From NCBI GenBank assembly GCA_009691195.1, contig SHVA01000014.1, forward strand, positions 1-55,186: DNA of 55,186 nt. The letters are read 5' to 3'. The notes beneath the pieces are model-generated. The model saw only the letters and a program-made list of their open reading frames with translations, made no database searches and was not told where the DNA came from. Below, one piece after another: positions 41,686-50,024 of the stretch. The position numbers were made by a program, and so were the translations under genes. Every line of letters begins with the position of its first letter. Within the stretch, counting starts at the first letter, position 1. Source of the DNA: Solirubrobacterales bacterium (GTDB taxonomy: Bacteria > Actinomycetota > Thermoleophilia > Solirubrobacterales > 70-9).

Positions 41686-43378
41686 GCCCGTCCTCAGCGC
41701 CCGGGACTTCGGCTACAGCTACCCGGAGGCCACGGGGCCGGCCCTGACCGGGATCGACCTGGAGCTGTCGCCGGGTGAGTTTGTCGTCCTCGCCGGCCGC
41801 TCGGGCTCGGGCAAGACCACGCTGCTGCGCGCGGCCTGCGGCCTCGTGCCCCACTTTCACGGCGGCGAGGCCTCCGGTGAGCTCTCGGTCGGCGGCCGCG
41901 ACGTCCGCGACCACGGGCCAGGAGAGCTCGCCGACCGGGTCGGCTTCGTCGCCCAGGAGCCCGAGACCCAGGTGGTCAGCACCACCGTCGCAGCGGAGAT
42001 CGAGCTGCCGCTCGAGCTGCGGGGGGTGGGACCGCAGGCCCGGGCCAGGGCGGTCGAGGAGGTGGGGCTGGCACTCGCGATCCCCCACCTGCTCGAGCGC
42101 CCGACCGCGACGCTGTCGGGCGGCGAGCTGCAGCGGGTGGCGCTCGCGGCGGCGCTGGCGCCGAGGCCGCCGCTGCTCTTGCTCGACGAGCCGACCTCAC
42201 AGCTCGACCCGGTTGCCGGCGATGAGCTGATCTGGCTGCTTCGGAGGTTGAACGAGGAGTGGGGGGTGACCGTGCTCATCTCCGAGCACCGGCTCGAGCG
42301 TTGCCTCGCCGCCGCCGACCGCGTGGTCGCGATCTCGGCGGGCGCGGCGGCCTTCGACGGCTCCCCCGCCGGCTACCTTTCCTGGGCGCTCGACTCCGAC
42401 CCCGCGCTCGCGACCCCCGCGGCGCGCATGTTCGCGCTGGCCGGGATCGAGCCGCCGCCGGTTGGCGTGCGCGAGGCGCGACGGAGGCTGACGCAGCTCG
42501 GGCTCGCCGCCGAGCCCCTTGCCCAGGAGGCCGACGCGGGTGCGCCTGGACGCTCCGCCTCCGTTCCCGCGAGGAGGTCTCTCCGGACCGTCCGTCGCCG
42601 CGGCGGCCGTGAGCCCGCTGCGCTCGAGGCCAGGCGCCTGCGTGTGCGGCTGGGGGAGGGGCAGGGTGCACGCGAGGTCCTGCGCGGCGTCGAGCTCTCG
42701 GTGGCTCCCGGCGAGCGGGTCGCGTTGATGGGTCGCAACGGCGCCGGCAAGAGCACGCTGCTCCGGACCGCCGCCGGGATCCTGCAGCCGGGTGGCGGAT
42801 CGGTCAGCGCCCCTGGCGGCGTCGCGCTGCTTCCTCAGCGGCCCGACGACCTGCTGGTCAGGGAGCAGGTGAGCGAGGAGCTGCCCGGGCCGGAGGGAGA
42901 GGCCGCGCTCGCGGCGTTCGGGCTTGAGGGCTTCGAAGGCGCCGATCCCCGCGATCTGTCGGGGGGCGAGCGCCAGCGCCTGGCGCTCGCCATCGTCGCC
43001 GCCGGACGCGGGGCGGGCGCGGGAGACCCCCCGGGCGCCCTGCTGCTCGACGAGCCCACCCGGGGCATGGACCGCGCCGCCAAGCTCGATCTTGCTGCCT
43101 TCGTGGCCCGGCTCTCCGAGGCGGGCTCGGCGATCGTTATCGCCACCCACGACGTCGAGTTCGCCGCGGAGTTCGCGACGCGCGTGGTCCTGCTCGGCGC
43201 CGGCGACGTGGTCGCCGACGGCAGCCCGACGGAGCTGCTCTCGGGTGGCTGGTACTTCTCCACCGAGGTTGCGCGGGTGCTCGACGGCGCCGGCCCGATC
43301 AGCGCCGAGCAGGGGGCCGCTGCCCTGCGGCCCGGATCGCGCCCGGCCCGCGGCGCGGCGAGGGAGGTCCGAACGTGA
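41678..43378 (+). CDS. ECF transporter double ATPase (EcfA-EcfA' fusion)
   Basis: A TTG start at 41678 lies 6 nt after GGAGG, inside the end of ecfT. The 566-residue protein contains two ABC ATPase domains. Domain 1 has Walker A LAGRSGSGKTT, signature LSGGELQR and Walker B LLLLDEPTSQLDP. Domain 2 has Walker A MGRNGAGKST, signature LSGGERQR and Walker B LLLDEPTRGMD. A basic linker joins them. Both appear intact and catalytically competent. It powers uptake through EcfT. The stop overlaps the next start (GTGA). Confidence 0.93.
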   Translation: MPEPVLSARDFGYSYPEATGPALTGIDLELSPGEFVVLAGRSGSGKTTLLRAACGLVPHFHGGEASGELSVGGRDVRDHGPGELADRVGFVAQEPETQVVSTTVAAEIELPLELRGVGPQARARAVEEVGLALAIPHLLERPTATLSGGELQRVALAAALAPRPPLLLLDEPTSQLDPVAGDELIWLLRRLNEEWGVTVLISEHRLERCLAAADRVVAISAGAAAFDGSPAGYLSWALDSDPALATPAARMFALAGIEPPPVGVREARRRLTQLGLAAEPLAQEADAGAPGRSASVPARRSLRTVRRRGGREPAALEARRLRVRLGEGQGAREVLRGVELSVAPGERVALMGRNGAGKSTLLRTAAGILQPGGGSVSAPGGVALLPQRPDDLLVREQVSEELPGPEGEAALAAFGLEGFEGADPRDLSGGERQRLALAIVAAGRGAGAGDPPGALLLDEPTRGMDRAAKLDLAAFVARLSEAGSAIVIATHDVEFAAEFATRVVLLGAGDVVADGSPTELLSGGWYFSTEVARVLDGAGPISAEQGAAALRPGSRPARGAAREVRT

Positions 43379-45252
43379 GTTGGGAGGCGACTGCCCTGAT
43401 CGTGCTGGTGGCCGTGCTGGTCGCAGGCTTTGCCTGGTACGAGCGCTCCCGGCCGCCCTCGCAGGTGGTCGCCCTTGTGGCGGCGCTCGCCGCGCTCTCG
43501 GTGGCGGGACGGCTCGCCTTCGATCCGATCCCCAACGTCGTCCCGACGACCGACATCACCCTGATCACCGGCTACGCGCTCGGCGGGCCGGCAGGCTTCG
43601 CGGTCGGCGCCCTCAGCGCCCTGGTCTCGAACCTCTGGCTCGGCCAGGGCCCCTGGACCCCCTGGCAGATGGTGGCCTGGGGCTCATGCGGCCTCTTCGG
43701 CGCCGCGCTGGCGAGGGCGAGCGGCGGCCGCCTGGGGCGCTTCGGGCTGGCCGCCGCCTGCGGCTTCGCGGGCCTCGCCTACGGAGCCTTCATGGACCTC
43801 TCGGTGATGGTCACCTACGGCGGCGAGCAGTCCTGGGACCGCTATCTCGCGCTCTCGGTGCGCGGGATCCCATTCAACATCGCCCACGCGGCCGGAAACG
43901 TCGCCATCGCCCTGGTCGCCGGACCGGCGCTGGTGCGGATGCTGGAGCGCTTTCGCAGCCGCTTCGAATCGCGCTGGACCGCTGCGCCCCCCGCGGCGCG
44001 AGCCGGCGCCGGCGGGCTGGTGGCGCTGCTGATCGCCCTGACCACCTCGCTCAGCCTCGCCTCCGGGGGCGGCTCGGCCGAGGCGGGCGCCGGTGGCCCG
44101 GCGGCGGATGCGGCGGGCGCCGAGGCACAGGCTCTCGGCTGGCTCCAACGGGCCCAGAACGGCGACGGCGGCTTCGGCACCTCGCCCGCATCGAGCTCCA
44201 GCGCGGGGATGACGGGTTGGGCGGTGCTCGGCCTCGAGGGCGCGGGCCGCAACCCCCTCGACCTGCGGCGGGCCGGCACGACGCCCGTCGCCTACCTGCG
44301 CTCGACAGCCGACTCCGTGAGGACGACCGGTGACATCGAGCGGACGATCCTGGCCCTGCGCGGCGCGGGCCTCGAGCCCCGCGGCTTCGCCGGCCAGGAC
44401 CTCGTCGCGAGGCTGCGGGGGCGCCGCTCCAGGGACGGCTCCTTCTCGCACCAGATCAACCTGACCGCGTTCGGGGTGTTTGCGCTCAAGGCCGCGGGGG
44501 CGCCGGGCGCGGGCAGGGCCTCGGCCTGGCTGCGCCGCCAGCAGAATGGCGACGGGGGATGGGGCTTCTCGACGGCGGCCTCCAGCGACGCGGACAGCAC
44601 GGGCGCAGCGCTGCAGGCCCTCGCCGTCTCATCCCATTCCAGCGGCGCCGTACGCCGCGGCGTCCACTACCTGCGCGGAGCCCAGCGCCCGGGTGGCGGT
44701 TGGGCGCTGTCGGGCGCCTCGGTCAACGCCCAGTCCACCGCCTGGGCGGTGCAGGGACTCCTAGCCGCAGGGGTCTCGCCCAGCTCGGTCCGCCGGGGCG
44801 GGCGCAGCCCGCTCGACTACCTCGCGTCGCTCCAGGCCGGCGACGGCCACTACCGCTACTCCTCATCGAGCGACCAGACCCCCGTCTGGGTCACCTCGCA
44901 GGCCGTGATGGCCGTCGGCGGCCAGGCCTTTCCCGTGGAGCCCGTTCCCCGTCGCCCGGGGGCGGTCAAGGGTGGCCCCTCCGCCGCGCCCGCCGGCGCC
45001 GGCGCCGGCGGTGCGAAGGCCGGCAAGGACGGGGGCAAGCGCTCGGCCGCCGCGGACCAGGGGACTTCCAAGGCGGCCGAAGAGGCGGCCTCGGGGGAGG
45101 GTGCCCCGGTTGCCGCCGAGAGCGAGCCGGCGAGCGCCCGGACCTCCGACAAGGGCTCACGCGGCCTCACCTGGGGAGTGCTCGCCGGGACGGTGGTGCT
45201 GCTCGGGGCGATCTGGGCGGGTTGGCTGGCCTTCCGGCGCCGCCTGCCCTAG
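43375..45252 (+). CDS. ECF S component fused to prenyltransferase-like alpha/alpha-barrel
   Basis: From GTG 43375, 625 residues. The first ~200 residues have about six membrane segments of an ECF S component (TTDITLITGYALGGPAGFAV, ALVSNLWLGQGPWTPWQM, YGAFMDLSVMVTYGG). After a linker, residues ~245-510 contain prenyltransferase/squalene-cyclase-type repeats (ALGWLQRAQNGDGGFGTSP, WLRRQQNGDGGWGF, YLRGAQRPGGGWALSG, YLASLQAGDGHYRYS). A Lys/Ala/Glu-rich linker and a final membrane helix (WGVLAGTVVLLGAIWAGWLA) follow. The alpha/alpha-barrel is the fold of the intrinsic factor/transcobalamin alpha-domain. A membrane-tethered extracellular barrel that works with the DUF4430 proteins to hand cobalamin to the S part is the best inference. 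Confidence 0.85.
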   Translation: MSWEATALIVLVAVLVAGFAWYERSRPPSQVVALVAALAALSVAGRLAFDPIPNVVPTTDITLITGYALGGPAGFAVGALSALVSNLWLGQGPWTPWQMVAWGSCGLFGAALARASGGRLGRFGLAAACGFAGLAYGAFMDLSVMVTYGGEQSWDRYLALSVRGIPFNIAHAAGNVAIALVAGPALVRMLERFRSRFESRWTAAPPAARAGAGGLVALLIALTTSLSLASGGGSAEAGAGGPAADAAGAEAQALGWLQRAQNGDGGFGTSPASSSSAGMTGWAVLGLEGAGRNPLDLRRAGTTPVAYLRSTADSVRTTGDIERTILALRGAGLEPRGFAGQDLVARLRGRRSRDGSFSHQINLTAFGVFALKAAGAPGAGRASAWLRRQQNGDGGWGFSTAASSDADSTGAALQALAVSSHSSGAVRRGVHYLRGAQRPGGGWALSGASVNAQSTAWAVQGLLAAGVSPSSVRRGGRSPLDYLASLQAGDGHYRYSSSSDQTPVWVTSQAVMAVGGQAFPVEPVPRRPGAVKGGPSAAPAGAGAGGAKAGKDGGKRSAAADQGTSKAAEEAASGEGAPVAAESEPASARTSDKGSRGLTWGVLAGTVVLLGAIWAGWLAFRRRLP

Positions 45253-45287
45253 CCCGCAGGGCCGGCGCCCTCGGCTAGGTTTGGGGC

Positions 45288-45797
45288 ATGGACATCGAGA
45301 CGGCGATACGGACCCGCCGCACCCACAAAGCCTACAGCCCCGAGCCGGTCGGGCGCGGCGCGCTCGAGGAGCTGTTCGAGCTGGCTCGCTGGGCGCCGAA
45401 CCACCACCTGACCAACCCCTGGCGCTTTCGCGTCGTGGGCCCCGAGGCTCTCGCGCGTCTGAAGCAGGCCGCGGGCCCCGAGGCGGCCGCCAAGTTCGAC
45501 CGGGCGCCGACGCTCGTGGTCTGCTCATGCGTGCTCAGCGGAGACCCGGTCCAGGACGAGGAGGATCTGCACGCGGCGGCGGTCGCGGCCTACATCGTGC
45601 TGCTGGCCGCCCACGCCCGGGGGTTGGCCTCCTACTGGCGCACGCCTGGCATTCTGCGAACGCCCGAGGGAGCTGCCGCGGTCGGCCTCGGCTCCGACGA
45701 GCGCTTCGTGGGGCTGCTCCACCTCGGCCACCCCGTCCAGGAGCAGTCGCCGCCCGAGCGGGCGCCCGCCGACCAGGTGATCGAGTTCCTCCCGTGA
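45288..45797 (+). CDS. small nitroreductase-family protein
   Basis: A 169-residue protein starting MDIETAIRTRRTHKAY, with EELFELARWAPNHHLTNPWR (the FMN-binding segment) and LLAAHARGLASYWRTPG. This is the short YdjA-like branch of the nitroreductase fold, a flavin-dependent dimeric reductase. It is 35 bp after the cobalamin-transport operon, but the BluB-specific layout is not seen, so a role in dimethylbenzimidazole synthesis is not supported. It overlaps the glpD start by 4 bp (GTGA) and is likely co-transcribed with it. Confidence 0.85.
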   Translation: MDIETAIRTRRTHKAYSPEPVGRGALEELFELARWAPNHHLTNPWRFRVVGPEALARLKQAAGPEAAAKFDRAPTLVVCSCVLSGDPVQDEEDLHAAAVAAYIVLLAAHARGLASYWRTPGILRTPEGAAAVGLGSDERFVGLLHLGHPVQEQSPPERAPADQVIEFLP

Positions 45798-47464
45798 TCT
45801 CTCGCGATGACGCCCTGAGGGCGATCGACGGCGAGGAGTTCGACGTGGTCGTGATCGGCGGTGGCATAACGGGTGCGGGCGTCGCTCTCGATGCGGCCTC
45901 GCGCGGCTACTCGGTCGCCCTCGTGGAGCGCGGCGACTTCGCCCTCGGCACCTCCAGCCGCTCCTCGAAGATGGTCCATGGCGGCCTGCGCTACCTGCAG
46001 AACTTCGATCTCGGACTCGTGCGGGAAGCGCTGCTCGAACGCCAGCTGATGGTCCAGTTGGCGCCTCACCTCGTCTATCCGACCCGCTTCCTGGTGCCCG
46101 CCCTGGGCGACGACCGGCGTGACTTCAGGATCGGCATTGGGCTCAACGCCTACGACGCGATGGCCACGACGAGGGTCGGCCGCGGACGGGCCAGCCGCAG
46201 CGAGCACGGGGAGGAGGGCGACTTCTGGGCCCCCGACCGCCACCGCAAGATCTCCGGAGAGGAGGCCTCGGAGCTGATCCCGGCGCTCGAGCCGCTCGGT
46301 CCCAACTCGGCCTTCCTCTTCTATGACTGCCAGACCGATGACGCCCGCCTCGTATTGACCGTGTTGGGCGAGGCTGAGCGCTTCGGGGCCGTGCTGCTGA
46401 ATCACGCCGAGGTGACCGAGGTGCTCGACGACGGTGGTCACGCCGCCGGGGTGTCGTGCATTGACGCGGAGTCGGGTGAGGAGTGCGAGGTCCGGGCTGC
46501 GAACGTGGTCAACGCCACGGGGGTATGGGCCGACCGCATCCGCCCCGAGGAGATCCTCACCGAGGAGGAGATCCCTCGGATCGCGCCGAGTCGCGGCAGC
46601 CACATCACGCTCTCGACCGACGCCCTGGAGATCGTCGACGCGGCCTGCGTCATCCCCGCCGGCGCCGAGCGCACCGTGATGACGCTGCCCTGGTACGGGC
46701 GCGTCCTCGTCGGGCCGACCGACAACGACTACGACGGAGACATCGACACGGTCCCGCCCGGAGAGGACATCACCTACCTGCTCGACGCCGTCAACTCCTA
46801 CTTCGACCGCGAGCTGACACCCGATGACCTGACCGGCGCTTACGCGGGCGTGAGGCCGCTGATTTCGAGCGGGGACCCGAAGAAGTCCGTTGACATCTCG
46901 CGCAAGGCCGAGCTATATGAAACCTCGTCAGGGATGCTGACCATCACCGGGGGAAAGCTCACCACCTGGCGCCGGATGGCGGAGCAGACCGTTGATCGCC
47001 TCGTCGAGCGCGATGGCCGCGACGCCCCCTGCCGGACCGACGACATCCCGCTCGGGATGCCCGCGCGCCCGGAGGACCTGGAGACTGAGCTCGAGCTCTC
47101 CGAGGAGTCGCTCGGCCAGCTCGCCTTCCGCTACGGCCACGCCGCGAAGGCGGTGCTCGACCTCTGCGTCGAGCGGCCGGAGCTCGCCGGCGAGATCGTC
47201 GAGGGCAGGCCTGACCTGCTGGCTGAGGTCGTGATCGCGGCGCGCCGCGAGCAGGCGCGCACCGTGGCCGACGTGCTGCTGCGGCGCACGCGGCTCGGCA
47301 TCCTCGCGGCCAACCAGCTCCGCGGCGCAGGGTCGGTGGCCGGGGTGGCCGAGCTGCTGGGCGAGGAGCTGGGCTGGGATCCGGCCCGGGTGCAGAAGGA
47401 AGCCGAGGCCTGGGTCGAGGTCCACCGTAGCGAGGGCCTCGATCCGGCGACCAGCGCCGTCTGA
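45794..47464 (+). CDS. glpD: FAD-dependent glycerol-3-phosphate dehydrogenase
   Basis: From GTG 45794, 556 residues. The FAD dinucleotide-binding start is FDVVVIGGGITGAGVALDAA, followed by the family motif GTSSRSSKMVHGGLRYLQ. The substrate region includes LTGAYAGVRPLI and MLTITGGKLTTWRRMAEQTV. The C-terminal helical DUF domain (residues ~420-540) is present, so the length is normal. It oxidises glycerol-3-phosphate to dihydroxyacetone phosphate at the membrane and passes electrons to quinone. No glpK or glpF is adjacent. Confidence 0.93.
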   Translation: MISRDDALRAIDGEEFDVVVIGGGITGAGVALDAASRGYSVALVERGDFALGTSSRSSKMVHGGLRYLQNFDLGLVREALLERQLMVQLAPHLVYPTRFLVPALGDDRRDFRIGIGLNAYDAMATTRVGRGRASRSEHGEEGDFWAPDRHRKISGEEASELIPALEPLGPNSAFLFYDCQTDDARLVLTVLGEAERFGAVLLNHAEVTEVLDDGGHAAGVSCIDAESGEECEVRAANVVNATGVWADRIRPEEILTEEEIPRIAPSRGSHITLSTDALEIVDAACVIPAGAERTVMTLPWYGRVLVGPTDNDYDGDIDTVPPGEDITYLLDAVNSYFDRELTPDDLTGAYAGVRPLISSGDPKKSVDISRKAELYETSSGMLTITGGKLTTWRRMAEQTVDRLVERDGRDAPCRTDDIPLGMPARPEDLETELELSEESLGQLAFRYGHAAKAVLDLCVERPELAGEIVEGRPDLLAEVVIAARREQARTVADVLLRRTRLGILAANQLRGAGSVAGVAELLGEELGWDPARVQKEAEAWVEVHRSEGLDPATSAV

Positions 47465-47497
47465 GCTGCCGTCATCAGACGCTAACCTCACGCCTCC

Positions 47498-48859
47498 ATG
47501 CCGCACACCGAAACCCAACTGAAGCATCTGCACCTGTCCGAGCTCCACGAGCGCGCCCAAGAGCTCGGGCTGCCCGACTACCGCCTGATGGGTCGCGACG
47601 AGCTGGTCGAGGCGCTCTCTGAGGAGCAGCCCGAGGCCGCCGCGCCGGAGCGCGAGCCCGACGAGCGGGACGACGAGCCGGCCGAGGACCGGCCGAGCGG
47701 CCGCCAGCGCGACCGTCGGCGCCGCAAGCGTGAGCACTCCCAGCAGGGCCGTGACCGCGCCGAGCTCGAGCAGGCCGACGACTCCGACGACGCCGATTCC
47801 GACACCGATGAGGAGCCCGCCGAGACCGAGCCGGTCACCGGCATCCTCGACCGCATGCCCCAGGGCTACGGCTTCCTCCGCCTCACCGGGCTCAGCAGCG
47901 CCGAGGGCGATGTCTACGTTTCCGCCTCCCAGATCCGCCGCTGCGAGCTGCGGCCCGGCGACGAGGTCACGGGCCCGGCGCGCTCGCCGCGCAGAGGAGA
48001 GCGCCACCGCGCCCTGATCCGCGTCGAGACGGTTAACGGCAACGAACCCGAGGGGGAGCGTCACGAGTTCGAGGACCTGACCCCGGTCGCTCCGAGTCGC
48101 CGCCTGGTGCTGGAGGGCGAGGGACACGACCCGCTGGTGCGGGCGGTGGAAGTACTGGCGCCACTGGCGCTGGGCCAGAGGGTGCTGGTCCTCTGCGAGC
48201 CGCGATCGGGAAGAAGCACCCTGCTCCGTGGGATCGGCGCCACTGTCGCCGCAACGGGAGCGAGGCTGATCGTGCTGCTGGCCGACGAGCGGCCCGAGGA
48301 GGTCACCGTCTGGAAGAGGGCCCTGCCCGAGGCTGACATCGTCGCCGCGCCCGCCGACCAGGAGCCGATCGACCAGGCCCGCGCCGCGGAGCTGGCGATC
48401 GGGTTCGCCAAGCGCCGCGCCGAGGCCGGGGAGGACGTCGTCGTCCTCGTCGACTCGCTCTCGCGACTGGCCCTCGGCTACCGCGACCCCGCCCGGATCA
48501 AGCTTCTGTTCGGCGCCGGCCGCGAGTTGGACGAGGAGGGCTCGGGGTCGCTCACCATCGTGGGCACCGTGCTCGACGGCGACGACGCTGCCGACGGCAC
48601 CCGTGAGGCGCTGGAGACCACCGAGAACGTCCTTCTCCGACTCGACGCCGAGCTCGCGGCAAAGGGCATCACGCCCGCCCTGATCGTGGATGAGTGCCGC
48701 GTCTCCAGTGAGGAGACCCTGCGCGACCCCGAGGAGATGAAAAAGGTCAGGAAGCTCCGGGCCGAGCTCGAGGAGATGGACCCCGAGGAGGCCGCCAAGG
48801 CCCTCGGTGAGCGCGTCGCCGGCACCAAGACCAACGCCGAACTGCTCGACTCTATCTAG
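47498..48859 (+). CDS. divergent transcription termination factor Rho
   Basis: A 453-residue protein with all Rho domains: the N-terminal SAP-like domain (LKHLHLSELHERAQELGL), an acidic/basic insert, the cold-shock RNA-binding domain (GILDRMPQGYGFLRLTG, DVYVSASQIRRCELRPGDEV) and the RecA-type motor (LLADERPEEVT, VVVLVDSLSRLALGY), ending TKTNAELLDSI. Active-site positions are altered. Walker A reads CEPRSGRSTLL, with Arg in place of the invariant Lys. The EEFKGTGN segment (R-loop) is replaced by REALETTEN. The Arg finger after NMEL is Ala (LRLDAELAAKG), and SGTRKEE is ECRVSSEE. It may be an RNA-binding, weakly hydrolysing paralogue. It starts 33 bp after glpD. Confidence 0.88.
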   Translation: MPHTETQLKHLHLSELHERAQELGLPDYRLMGRDELVEALSEEQPEAAAPEREPDERDDEPAEDRPSGRQRDRRRRKREHSQQGRDRAELEQADDSDDADSDTDEEPAETEPVTGILDRMPQGYGFLRLTGLSSAEGDVYVSASQIRRCELRPGDEVTGPARSPRRGERHRALIRVETVNGNEPEGERHEFEDLTPVAPSRRLVLEGEGHDPLVRAVEVLAPLALGQRVLVLCEPRSGRSTLLRGIGATVAATGARLIVLLADERPEEVTVWKRALPEADIVAAPADQEPIDQARAAELAIGFAKRRAEAGEDVVVLVDSLSRLALGYRDPARIKLLFGAGRELDEEGSGSLTIVGTVLDGDDAADGTREALETTENVLLRLDAELAAKGITPALIVDECRVSSEETLRDPEEMKKVRKLRAELEEMDPEEAAKALGERVAGTKTNAELLDSI

Positions 48860-48887
48860 CGTCCGCCGGCTGTGCTAGGGCCGTTTC

Positions 48888-49394
48888 ATGGGTCGACGCC
48901 GGAAGCTTCGCATGCCGTCGCCGGCGGTCGCGATCGCGCTGGTTGCCCTGTTCGTGGTCTTGGGCGGCACTGCCGCGGCGGTCCAGGTCGCCAGGAACAG
49001 CGTCGGCTCCGGTCAGCTCAAGAACAAGGCCGTGACCACGAAGAAGATCAAGAACGGGGCGGTCACCCCGCCGAAGACAACGATGCGATGGGCGCTCGTC
49101 GCCGCGGACGCCTCGATCGTCAAGCAGTCCGGGGGCATCTCGGCCGCGATCAACATGACCGGCGACTACTACGTCAACTTCGGCTCCAGCCAGACGGGCC
49201 GGTCGGTTCAGGTGACTCCCGTCTACCGCGACGACGACTTTAGCGCCGTGACGACCGTCGCCGCGCTCTGTGGCGGGCCGCCCGAAGGGGCGTCGTGCAT
49301 CGTCCACAACAGCCCTAAGTTCGTGTTCGTCGGCGCCGCAACCGCCGACACCGGGCTCCCCGACCCGCAGGCGTTCTACATCACGACGTTCTAG
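48888..49394 (+). CDS. membrane-anchored secreted protein with GSGQLKNKAV motif
   Basis: A 168-residue protein with a basic start and a membrane/signal segment (PAVAIALVALFVVLGGTAAA). Then comes SVGSGQLKNKAVTTKKIKNG, a stretch shared by many exported proteins of this actinobacterial group. The C-terminal part (MRWALVAADASIVKQSGG, VQVTPVYRDDDFSAVT) is beta-rich with two Cys. Function unknown. The stop TAG lies in the first unit of a 14-bp tandem repeat shared with the convergent gene. Confidence 0.75.
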   Translation: MGRRRKLRMPSPAVAIALVALFVVLGGTAAAVQVARNSVGSGQLKNKAVTTKKIKNGAVTPPKTTMRWALVAADASIVKQSGGISAAINMTGDYYVNFGSSQTGRSVQVTPVYRDDDFSAVTTVAALCGGPPEGASCIVHNSPKFVFVGAATADTGLPDPQAFYITTF

Positions 49395-49447
49395 ATACGA
49401 CGTTCTAGATACGACGTTCTAGATACGACGTTCTAGATACGACGTTC
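49385..49447. repeat. 14-bp tandem repeat, 4.5 copies, at a convergent gene junction
   Basis: GACGTTCTAGATAC is repeated perfectly four times (49385-49440), with a partial fifth (GACGTTC). Each unit contains the palindrome TCTAGA and supplies a TAG stop to each strand. The stops of both flanking genes (49392-49394 plus, 49435-49433 minus) fall in it. Confidence 0.95.
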
Positions 49448-49915
49448 GCGGCGGTTGTACGCCGCGTTGCCCCAGGAGGGCTCCTGGGAGAGCTCGATCA
49501 GCTCCGAGTCGCGATCGGGCTGGATGTAGCCGAAGGTCTGGTTGCTCTCGTCGAAGACGACGTCGAGCTCGCCCTCCTTGACCCGCTGGTCGAGCCAGGC
49601 GCCCCTGAAGACGAGGCGCCGCAGCCAGTGGACGAGGCTGCGGTTGGTGGGGCCGACCAGCTCTTCCCAGTTCTCGTTGACGTGCTCGCCGAGGGGGGAG
49701 CAGGGCTCGCGGATCTCGCCGTTGACGGCCAGCTCCAGGAGGTCCTCGGTCTCCTCGCGGTCGAGGCCCTGGTCCACGAAGTTGAGCTTGACCGCAGCCT
49801 GCTCGACGCGCTGTCCGAAGTCGCGCTCATTGAAGGAGAACCGGAGCTCTCCGTACTCGAGCACGTAGTCGGCGCCGGAGTCGTAATTTCCTCTGCGAGC
49901 TGTCTCGTCGATCAA
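49433..49915 (-). CDS. hypothetical protein
   Basis: I do not recognise this family. The credible coding part begins at TTG 49915 (IDETARRGNYDSGADYVL), followed by EYGELRFSFNERDFGQRVEQ, LDREETEDLLELAVNGEI, HWLRRLVFRGAWLDQ and ELDVVFDESNQTFGYIQP. The protein is acidic, soluble and about 160 residues. The open frame extends to 50125, but upstream of 49915 it is antisense-like to other frames and low complexity. No good ribosome site is visible, so the start is uncertain. Its stop lies in the 14-bp repeat. Confidence 0.6.
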   Translation of the reverse strand: MIDETARRGNYDSGADYVLEYGELRFSFNERDFGQRVEQAAVKLNFVDQGLDREETEDLLELAVNGEIREPCSPLGEHVNENWEELVGPTNRSLVHWLRRLVFRGAWLDQRVKEGELDVVFDESNQTFGYIQPDRDSELIELSQEPSWGNAAYNRRERRI

Positions 49916-50024
49916 GGTGCGGGCATGTTTACGGATGAACGCCCGGAACGCCAGCCGGCGGCACCGTCTGAACGTGCCTTTGCAGCAAGAGGGCTTCGAG
50001 GTCTGGCAGCGACGGTCGGAGCCG

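Noticed and set aside
45288-45797. BluB (dimethylbenzimidazole synthase) because of the neighbouring B12 operon
   Set aside because: The 169-residue length and motifs fit the small YdjA-like nitroreductases; BluB is longer and has different signature segments.
49385-49447. CRISPR or iteron origin
   Set aside because: The units are 14 bp, contiguous and at a gene-end junction; no replication initiator gene is present.
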